NCBI GenBank assembly: GCA_903854305.1
Contig: CAINWC010000319.1
Coordinates: 1-5,218, forward strand
Length of the DNA: 5,218 nucleotides
DNA from: an uncultured Pseudomonadota bacterium
GTDB lineage: Bacteria; Pseudomonadota; Gammaproteobacteria; Burkholderiales; Methylophilaceae
Direction of reading: 5' to 3'
Of the stretch, positions 1 to 5,218 are shown in pieces. The notes beneath the pieces were generated by a model that did no database searches, was not told the origin of the DNA, and saw only the letters and a program-made list of their open reading frames with translations. Made by a program: the position numbers and the translations under genes. Position 1 is the first letter of the stretch. The number at the start of each line of letters is the position of its first letter.

Positions 1-468
1 GAACTGATTATGCATAACGCGCCATTTGATGTGGGTTTTTTGAATTGTGAATTCGGTTTAATCGAACAAAAGCCTGTTGAAAGCATCGCTGCAAAAATCA
101 CAGATACGCTGAAGATTGCCAAAGAAATGCGCCCTGGCCAGCGGAATAGCTTGGATGCGCTTTGTAGGCACTTTGGGATAGATAACTCAAGGCGCACTTT
201 ACATGGCGCGTTGTTGGATGCGGAATTGTTAGCTGAAGTGTATATGGCGATGACGCGTGGTCAGGATAGCTTGATGATGGAGCTAGATAAACCGAGTCAA
301 AGTGGCAATGAGTCTACGCCGCAGATTTCACAACCGCTGTTCGTCAAACTGGCGAATGAAGCAGAGGTTTTAGCGCATCAGACTTATTTAGCGTCACTAG
401 CAAAGTCTGGTGATTGTTTATGGAGCACACTTGAGTTACAAGCCACTCAAGAAAAACTGGGAAGCTAA
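1..468 (+). CDS. dnaQ: DNA polymerase III epsilon subunit (3'-5' proofreading exonuclease), C-terminal part; 5' end outside window
   Basis: The epsilon subunit of the replicative polymerase core removes misincorporated 3' nucleotides and binds the alpha subunit through its C-terminal tail. The frame is open from base 1, so the 155 visible residues are the end of a protein that is about 240 residues in E. coli; the ATG at 10 is internal. Visible motifs are the ExoII block HNAPFD (catalytic Asp, visible residue 10) and the ExoIII-epsilon block HGALLDAELLAEVY (His 68 and Asp 73), with NSLDALC between them, all closely matching E. coli DnaQ. The ExoI DxE motif would lie upstream, outside the window. 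A Gln/Ser/Thr-rich linker around residues 95-110 separates the exonuclease domain from the tail (LANEAEVLAHQ...CLW), which matches the alpha-binding end of the family. The gene ends 3 bases before rfbB. The identification is secure. Confidence 0.96.
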   Translation, partial: ELIMHNAPFDVGFLNCEFGLIEQKPVESIAAKITDTLKIAKEMRPGQRNSLDALCRHFGIDNSRRTLHGALLDAELLAEVYMAMTRGQDSLMMELDKPSQSGNESTPQISQPLFVKLANEAEVLAHQTYLASLAKSGDCLWSTLELQATQEKLGS

Positions 469-471
469 AAT

Positions 472-1557
472 ATGAATAAAACAATTATTGTGACCGGAGG
501 CGCTGGTTTTATTGGTGCTAATTTTGTACTTGAATGGGTTAAGCAGGGGTTAGGTACTGTTGTTAACTTAGACAAACTGACCTATGCAGGTAATTTAGAG
601 AATCTTGTCGAGATTCAACATCACCCGGCACATGTTTTTGTGCATGGTGATATTGGAGATCAAGCTTTAGTCGCTAAGTTACTCGCTGAGCATCAACCAT
701 GCGCGATTATAAATTTTGCAGCAGAAAGTCATGTAGATCGGTCTATTCATGGCCCTGAAGACTTTATTCAAACGAATGTTGTAGGTACGTTGCATCTGCT
801 AGAAGCCGTTCGAGCATATTGGGCTAACTTGAACGAAGAGCATCGTAAGAACTTTCGTTTCTTACATGTTTCAACTGATGAAGTGTATGGTTCACTTAGT
901 AAGGATGAGGCTGCGTTTACAGAAACACATGCTTATGCACCTAATAGCCCTTATTCAGCATCTAAGGCAGCCTCCGACCACTTGGTCCGCGCTTATCATC
1001 ATACTTATGGATTACCTACGCTCACTACTAATTGCTCTAATAATTACGGCCCGCATCATTTTCCTGAAAAACTAATTCCTTTAGTGATACACAATGCGCT
1101 GGCAGACAAGCCTTTGCCGATTTATGGTACTGGTCAGCAGATTCGTGATTGGTTGTATGTCGAGGATCATTGTGCAGCGATTAGACGCGTGTTGGAAGCC
1201 GGGAAAGTGGGTGAGGTGTATAACGTGGGTGGCTGGAATGAAAAGCCGAATATTGAAGTTGTGAAAGTCCTTTGTAGAATGCTGGACGCTAAAAAGCCGC
1301 GTACAGATGGAAAATCCTATGTGGATCAAATTACTTATGTTGAAGATCGGCTGGGACATGATCAGCGTTATGCGATTGATGCGACAAAAATAGCGAATGA
1401 ATTAGCGTGGAAGCCAAAGGAAACTTTTGATTCCGGCATTGAAAAAACCGTCAATTGGTATCTTGAAAATCAAGACTGGGTAAATAATGTTGCCAGTGGA
1501 GAATACCGCCATTGGGTGCAAAAACATTACGTTGATCGCGGTGAAGAGTTAGCCTGA
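472..1557 (+). CDS. rfbB: dTDP-glucose 4,6-dehydratase
   Basis: This NAD-dependent extended short-chain dehydrogenase converts dTDP-D-glucose to dTDP-4-keto-6-deoxy-D-glucose, the second step to dTDP-L-rhamnose and related sugars for O-antigen or exopolysaccharide. At 361 residues it has the length of E. coli RfbB. The Rossmann motif TGGAGFIG is at residues 8-15, and the acidic NAD-ribose residue D34 is in NLDKLTYAGN. The family's catalytic T-D-E triad is T135-D136-E137 (STDEVYG), and the SDR Tyr/Lys pair is Y161 and K165 (YSASK). NCSNNYGP at 187-194 and the later RDWLYVEDHC block are also typical. The ATG follows the dnaQ stop by 3 bases, with a GGGA Shine-Dalgarno-like sequence at 459-462 inside dnaQ, so the two are probably co-transcribed. 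The gene ends in tandem TGA TGA stops. The usual partners rfbA, rfbC and rfbD are not beside it on the downstream side; a convergent queD follows instead. The alias rmlB is equally valid. Confidence 0.97.
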   Translation: MNKTIIVTGGAGFIGANFVLEWVKQGLGTVVNLDKLTYAGNLENLVEIQHHPAHVFVHGDIGDQALVAKLLAEHQPCAIINFAAESHVDRSIHGPEDFIQTNVVGTLHLLEAVRAYWANLNEEHRKNFRFLHVSTDEVYGSLSKDEAAFTETHAYAPNSPYSASKAASDHLVRAYHHTYGLPTLTTNCSNNYGPHHFPEKLIPLVIHNALADKPLPIYGTGQQIRDWLYVEDHCAAIRRVLEAGKVGEVYNVGGWNEKPNIEVVKVLCRMLDAKKPRTDGKSYVDQITYVEDRLGHDQRYAIDATKIANELAWKPKETFDSGIEKTVNWYLENQDWVNNVASGEYRHWVQKHYVDRGEELA

Positions 1558-1573
1558 TGAAAGTTACGTGTAT

Positions 1574-1603
1574 CAAGCTGCGTTTATGCAAGCGCTTGTT
1601 TTT
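1574..1603 (+). terminator. Candidate intrinsic terminator after rfbB
   Basis: Seventeen bases past the rfbB stop, CAAGC-T-GC (1574-1581, one bulged T) can pair with GCGCTTG (1592-1598), giving 7 base pairs around a 10-base loop, followed at once by five T residues (1599-1603). The order stem then T tract is correct for the + strand only. The stem is short, bulged and has a large loop, so this is a modest candidate judged by eye without a folding energy. Confidence 0.4.
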
Positions 1604-1629
1604 CGTTAAGCTAATGACTTAGCTTAACG
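1604..1629. repeat. Perfect 11-bp inverted repeat in the convergent rfbB/queD region
   Basis: CGTTAAGCTAA (1604-1614) and TTAGCTTAACG (1619-1629) are exact reverse complements separated by the 4-base loop TGAC. The right arm lies inside queD and contains its stop codon (1619-1621, TAA on the minus strand). A hairpin can form in the transcript from either strand. Neither direction has a T tract after it: on the minus strand an A tract follows. It could therefore be a transcript-end stabiliser or a weak bidirectional terminator rather than a canonical one. Confidence 0.6.
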
Positions 1630-2059
1630 CATCAGCCCAGTTATTCGGCGTTTCATATAAACGTACTTTTTCTAGTTTTAAGTGATTACCGTAAGTGTCG
1701 TTATACTTGCTTTTTAGTATCTTAAACGCTTCGCTAGCCATATTTTCTGCTGTTGGCACCGTTGGAAATATCACAGTTTTGTGGTTTGGAAGTGTATTCA
1801 GAAAATTGAGTACTTCTGTGTCATGCTGGTACACCAGAAAAGCATGGTCCCACACGTCGATAACAGATGTTTTTGCAATGGATTTTACGTCTGAAAAGTC
1901 CATCACCATCCCATTTTCTGAAGCGTCTTCACGGGTAATAATATCACCGGAAAGCGTTATTTCCATGGCATAACGATGGCCATGTAAATTTCTACATTGA
2001 CTTTTATGGCTAGGAATACGGTGTCCAGCATCAAATTCAAGGCGAGTGGTAATATGCAT
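1619..2059 (-). CDS. queD: 6-carboxy-5,6,7,8-tetrahydropterin synthase (queuosine pathway)
   Basis: This T-fold zinc enzyme converts 7,8-dihydroneopterin triphosphate to 6-carboxytetrahydropterin, which QueE and QueC take on to preQ0 for the queuosine modification of tRNA. Numbering from the GTG at 2068, the zinc ligands are H16 (FDAGHRI), H29 and H31 (NLHGH). The catalytic Cys is C25, four residues before H29 as in CxxxHGH. D74-H75 (WDHAFL) is the acid/base pair, PTAEN is at 105-109, and E139 (LYETPNN) is the pterin-anchoring Glu. The start chosen is the ATG at 2059 (146 residues), because GTGA (2065-2068) lies 5 bases upstream as a weak Shine-Dalgarno sequence. The alternative GTG at 2068 (149 residues) overlaps that sequence and has nothing better upstream. 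The protein is longer than the 121-residue E. coli QueD. A related pyruvoyl-tetrahydropterin-synthase-like role is less likely given the catalytic Cys spacing. Confidence 0.93.
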   Translation of the reverse strand: MHITTRLEFDAGHRIPSHKSQCRNLHGHRYAMEITLSGDIITREDASENGMVMDFSDVKSIAKTSVIDVWDHAFLVYQHDTEVLNFLNTLPNHKTVIFPTVPTAENMASEAFKILKSKYNDTYGNHLKLEKVRLYETPNNWADALS

Positions 2060-2101
2060 GAGGGTCACTTAAAAGTTTCGTAAATTCAAAACGTGGCGTC
2101 T

Positions 2102-2107
2102 ATTATA
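2102..2107 (-). promoter_or_regulatory. Candidate -10 box of a queD promoter
   Basis: Read on the minus strand this is a perfect TATAAT, about 42 bases upstream of the preferred queD ATG, which would leave a leader of about 35 bases. At the expected -35 position there is only an A7 tract (2124-2130) with no recognisable TTGACA-like hexamer and no extended TG motif, so the support comes from the -10 alone. It lies in the gap between the upstream EAL gene stop and queD, where an independent queD promoter is plausible. Confidence 0.45.
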
Positions 2108-2133
2108 CGCTGACTAATAACGATTTTTTTGGC

Positions 2134-3984
2134 TTAGATTTGACCATTAGATTCAAACATATCGTGCCATGCGATAAATTCATTAAATGGCATAGGCTTT
2201 GCATAATAGTAGCCTTGAATTTTTTCACACTTCATTTTTTTTAGAATATTCAGGCATGCTAAGTTCTCCACGCCTTCTGCTACAACCTCCTTGCCAAGGC
2301 TATGTGCCAGCTTCACTACTGACTCAACAATTTGTTTGTCTTCAGTTGATGTTGCAATACTTCGCACAAAAGACTGATCAATTTTAACAAAGTCAATCGG
2401 CATGTTGCGCAGGCGTGCCATAGATGAATAACCTGTACCAAAATCATCTAGCGCAAGTTTGCAGCCTAATGCCACTATTTTATCAATGATCTGAGCTACT
2501 TTTAACTCATCAATCAGTAAGTCATTTTCAGTGACTTCAATGACTAAATCTTTGGCAGATATTTCCCAAAGTGCAATTGATTGTGCAAGCATCTCCGCTA
2601 GGTCTTCATCTAAGAGATCTGTACCGCCCAAATTAATGGTAAGTGAGAGTCTACGTTGATACATCGATATGAATTCAGCGCATTGCCGACAAGCAGTATT
2701 AATGAGCCAGCGGATGAATACCTTACCAAACCCTTTTTTGTAAATAGTATCTATCAGTTTAACAGGTGATATGGATGGCCATTCCTGGCTTGTCCACCTT
2801 AATAAAACTTCAGCGCTGACACAGGTTTCTTTTGCGTCTTGCTCATAATTTAGACTAATAATCGGTTGTAGGTGTATGGTTAATTCACTTCGTTGCAATG
2901 CTTCGATAATGGCTTCATCAAGTAGATGATTATTCATGAATGATGAAGCAATATGTTGGTCGTAGATTTTAATGCGCTCATTTTTGATAATGGCATGATG
3001 TAAGGCTAATCTAGCATTTTCAAATAATGAGATGGCGTTTAAATGTGTATGAAATGTACTTATGCCGCCAAAATAAGGGGCTAATATTAAAGTCACATTC
3101 TTGAGCGGCAATGCCGACTCAAACGCATGTAAGAGTCTTGATATGATGAGGTTAAGTTGTGTCGGGAAGGATAATGGGTCAATTAAAATGGCGAGCTCAA
3201 TTGGACCAACCTGAAACAGGGTTGTATTTTCATGCAAAAGCATCTGAATCACTTGAATTGCGGCTAACATTAAATCTGATGAGGCTACGTTCAGCTGTGA
3301 CTCCTCATCAAAATTAACATTTAGGTTGATTAAAATCAAACCTAAGTACGATGGATCTGCATTTATTTGGCTTGAGTAGACGGTTGTATTTTCCGTATCG
3401 CTTTGTAACTGCTGTTGAAGTAGGGCAATCAATAGTTGTTGATTCGGTAGCTCTGAGTCTACATTGAAATTTTGTGCATAACTCAATTTATATTGATCAA
3501 GTTGATTCGTTGCGCGAGCTAGCAGATGCATCAGTAAGCTTTGAAACCTGCTCCCTTCTGAACCACTATCACTGAGAAGCGTCAGTGTTTCGTTTTTTGT
3601 AGGCTGTAATGTTAAACAACGAGCTAAAAGAAAAGCTGAATCTAAAGTAGCGCCAGCCTTGTAAGCATTTAGCCATGCTAGTAGCCATTGATGAATGCGA
3701 TGATTAAACTGAGGCCAACTCAACTTTTCCGGCCAAAAGCTAATAAGTTGATACAAAACTTCTAATGTGTTTGCTTCTCTGTTATAGGGTGCCGCATTGA
3801 TCAACTGATGAAAAATATGCGGATTAAATTTGTAATCACCAATGACGTCAGCGGCTTTTAATTGGTAGCCAGCCATGATTTGTAGCAGTAGATTGGGTGT
3901 TAGATCTAACTCAAAGTGTTGATGAAGCGATGGGTTATTTGAGTGAACCTTGCGCTTCAGTATTTGGTTTGAAGTATCAACCAT
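2134..3984 (-). CDS. Cyclic-di-GMP phosphodiesterase: unrecognised N-terminal region, degenerate GGDEF, intact EAL domain
   Basis: The C-terminal EAL domain (about residues 365-610) hydrolyses c-di-GMP to pGpG in this family. All metal and catalytic residues are visible: E392 (in EVLLRW, so EVL rather than EAL), N451, E483 (EVTE), D513-D514 (DDFGTGYSS), K534, E570 (AEGVE) and Q590. Their spacing after N451 matches that of the well-studied enzyme RocR, so an active phosphodiesterase is expected. Residues about 214-344 follow the GGDEF fold pattern, but the signature reads GPIEL (260-264), so cyclase activity should be absent. Residues 1 to about 210 match no domain I recognise; they look helical and Leu/Gln-rich with no clear membrane segment or signal peptide, suggesting a cytoplasmic protein. 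The ATG overlaps the end of the HD-GYP gene by 8 bases with no good Shine-Dalgarno sequence, which points to translational coupling. Function is confident; input signal and target process are unknown. Confidence 0.93.
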   Translation of the reverse strand: MVDTSNQILKRKVHSNNPSLHQHFELDLTPNLLLQIMAGYQLKAADVIGDYKFNPHIFHQLINAAPYNREANTLEVLYQLISFWPEKLSWPQFNHRIHQWLLAWLNAYKAGATLDSAFLLARCLTLQPTKNETLTLLSDSGSEGSRFQSLLMHLLARATNQLDQYKLSYAQNFNVDSELPNQQLLIALLQQQLQSDTENTTVYSSQINADPSYLGLILINLNVNFDEESQLNVASSDLMLAAIQVIQMLLHENTTLFQVGPIELAILIDPLSFPTQLNLIISRLLHAFESALPLKNVTLILAPYFGGISTFHTHLNAISLFENARLALHHAIIKNERIKIYDQHIASSFMNNHLLDEAIIEALQRSELTIHLQPIISLNYEQDAKETCVSAEVLLRWTSQEWPSISPVKLIDTIYKKGFGKVFIRWLINTACRQCAEFISMYQRRLSLTINLGGTDLLDEDLAEMLAQSIALWEISAKDLVIEVTENDLLIDELKVAQIIDKIVALGCKLALDDFGTGYSSMARLRNMPIDFVKIDQSFVRSIATSTEDKQIVESVVKLAHSLGKEVVAEGVENLACLNILKKMKCEKIQGYYYAKPMPFNEFIAWHDMFESNGQI

Positions 3985-5218
3985 AATAATTACTAGCGTT
4001 TAAACCATAGCTGTCTGGCGGTAATCCCCGAACAATTTTATAAGGCTCACCGCTAGGGGTTGGTGGTGCGTTGATCAGGTTGATTGTGGCTGGATATTCG
4101 TTTTTAGTTTTATCTGGATTAAGCAGTATCATCACTCTTGGTAGTAAACGACGCACGCTGTTTTGTTGAATAACTACGCCAACTTCTCCAGAATTAAGCT
4201 CGACCAGTGAACCTACAGGGTACATGCCTAAAAACTGTACGAGCTGATCAATTAATACGCCATTAAATTTAATATCCCGTACAGCATGGATTTCTTCTAA
4301 TGCCACTTGGTTATAAACGCCTTTTGCATAGATCTTATTGGTAGTAAGTGCGCAGTATGTGTCTACTAAGCCCGACATCTGGCCCGTTAAGCTAATTTGA
4401 TTGCCAGAAAGTTGATAGGGATAGCCGCTACCATCAATACGTTCATGATGTTGCGATACGGTTAAAATGACCGTGCCCGATATATTGTCAGTGACTTCAA
4501 GTAGCTCCATCGCATATTCAACATGCATTTTAAGTTGCTCAAACTCTTCGTCGGTAATTTTTTCAAGCTTGTGTAAAATCTCATGCGGAATTTTAGATTT
4601 GCCTATATCTTGCAGTAGTCCAGCGAGACCTAGATCCTTCACCTGCTTTTTAGGCAATGACAAAAAGCTTGCGAGCGCCATGAGTGTAATTGAAACATTG
4701 AGTGCATGATTGTAAGCAATGTTATCAGATTGCTTTAGTTTGGCTAACCAAATTAAAGCATCTGGGTTTCGTTCAATACTCTCTACCATACTATCTAACG
4801 CAACATTGAGATTACTTAAATCAATCTCCTGGTTGAGGGCAAGCGCTTTAAATATATCCCGTATTGCCGTTTGAGTTTGTTCATATACAGGGTAGATTTC
4901 AGCAATTTCATACTCGACTGCGGGCGCTTCTTGAAAAATAATATTTTTAAAATCGACATTATTATTTTGTGCATTAACCGCATTTGATTTTAGTTTCTTT
5001 TGTTTGCCACCCCAATGAGTAAGCCTTAACACTAAACTTGAAAAATCAGTTTTGATTTGACTTACTAACGACGGGTGTTTATGAATCCTGATAGTTATCG
5101 GCGTTATAGAGAGTTCATTTATTATATTTTCTAAGTTAATCAGGTCAGGATTATTAGTATGATTTGGTTCGATATTATTGAAGTGCTGATTAGTCGCTTT
5201 AATTTCTTTTAAAATATC
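3977..5218 (-). CDS. HD-GYP family protein with degenerate HD dyad (QD); probably 5'-partial at the window edge
   Basis: HD-GYP proteins are metal-dependent c-di-GMP phosphodiesterases. Numbering from a GTG at 5032, the domain spans about residues 85-270: H109, D142, K145, H170, H195-H196-E197, D200-GSGYP, D224, then the tail YPVGSLVELNSGEVGVV common to the DUF3391-linked HD-GYP group. Two conserved positions are changed: Q141 replaces the His of the HD dyad (LLQDIGK), and C227 replaces Asp in the DxYDAL motif. Loss of a metal ligand suggests reduced or no hydrolysis, perhaps a c-di-GMP-sensing or partner role. The start is uncertain. The GTG at 5032 has no Shine-Dalgarno sequence, and the same frame stays stop-free for 62 more codons to the window end, so the gene probably begins outside. 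That extension is Asn/Ile-rich, lacks Gly and is not recognisable as DUF3391. The end overlaps the EAL gene by 8 bases. Confidence 0.85.
   Translation of the reverse strand, partial: DILKEIKATNQHFNNIEPNHTNNPDLINLENIINELSITPITIRIHKHPSLVSQIKTDFSSLVLRLTHWGGKQKKLKSNAVNAQNNNVDFKNIIFQEAPAVEYEIAEIYPVYEQTQTAIRDIFKALALNQEIDLSNLNVALDSMVESIERNPDALIWLAKLKQSDNIAYNHALNVSITLMALASFLSLPKKQVKDLGLAGLLQDIGKSKIPHEILHKLEKITDEEFEQLKMHVEYAMELLEVTDNISGTVILTVSQHHERIDGSGYPYQLSGNQISLTGQMSGLVDTYCALTTNKIYAKGVYNQVALEEIHAVRDIKFNGVLIDQLVQFLGMYPVGSLVELNSGEVGVVIQQNSVRRLLPRVMILLNPDKTKNEYPATINLINAPPTPSGEPYKIVRGLPPDSYGLNASNYYG
5121..5148 (-). promoter_or_regulatory. Possible sigma70 promoter upstream of the HD-GYP GTG
   Basis: On the minus strand, CTGACC (5143-5148, 4 of 6 matches to TTGACA) is followed after 16 bases by a perfect TATAAT (5121-5126). 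Transcription would begin near 5114, about 80 bases before the GTG at 5032. If real, it supports the shorter reading of the HD-GYP gene; if the gene is open to beyond the window, this is an AT-rich chance match inside the coding sequence. Confidence 0.25.

Noticed and set aside
866..1075. Open frame of 69 codons on + strand inside rfbB
   Set aside because: It is out of frame within a fully conserved rfbB coding sequence, and its translation shows no protein-like pattern.
1557..1622. A 21-codon + strand ORF whose ATG overlaps the first of the tandem rfbB stops (ATGA junction)
   Set aside because: The product is short, basic and resembles nothing known; it runs through both hairpins and ends inside queD. 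The ATGA overlap is easily produced by chance with tandem TGA stops.
1695..1973. Open frame of 92 codons on + strand opposite queD
   Set aside because: It is antisense to queD, whose motifs are complete; the translation has no recognisable features.
2069..2133. Possible terminator for the EAL gene before queD
   Set aside because: No stem followed by a T tract is present on the minus strand; the T7 seen on the + strand is an A tract in the relevant direction. Read-through into queD is therefore possible.
4839..4848. GCAAGCGCTT occurs here and again at 1588-1597
   Set aside because: A single repeated 10-mer is expected by chance in a window of this size, and one copy lies inside coding sequence.
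5081..5134. Short + strand ORF of 17 codons in the right-hand end region
   Set aside because: It is too short, has no ribosome binding site and lies opposite the open HD-GYP frame.

Overview
The window looks like ordinary chromosome from an AT-leaning Gram-negative proteobacterium. DnaQ, RfbB and QueD are close to the gamma/betaproteobacterial forms. The style of the proteins would fit a betaproteobacterium such as a Methylophilaceae methylotroph, but that placement is impression rather than proof. There is no sign of an insertion sequence, phage, CRISPR array, tRNA or rRNA.

Layout: two + strand genes, dnaQ (5' end outside the window) and rfbB, lie 3 bases apart and end at about 1557. A short convergent region (1558-1618) holds two hairpins. 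The rest of the window is on the minus strand. Reading from the right edge leftward, it contains an HD-GYP-family gene that probably enters from beyond the window, a 616-residue EAL gene overlapping it by 8 bases, and then queD with its own apparent -10 box.

Functions: dnaQ encodes the proofreading subunit of DNA polymerase III, rfbB the second step of dTDP-L-rhamnose synthesis, and queD the second step of queuosine precursor synthesis. These three are housekeeping or cell-surface genes with intact signature residues and no evident link to one another.

The part worth attention is the minus-strand pair of cyclic-di-GMP-type genes. The HD-GYP protein has Gln in place of the His of its HD dyad and Cys in place of a second conserved Asp, so it is likely a weakened or dead phosphodiesterase. 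The overlapping downstream gene encodes a protein with an unrecognised N-terminal region, a degenerate GGDEF-like domain (GPIEL at the signature) and an EAL domain in which every catalytic residue is present at canonical spacing. The operon thus seems to pair one active c-di-GMP phosphodiesterase domain with two degenerate, possibly regulatory, domains of the same signalling system.
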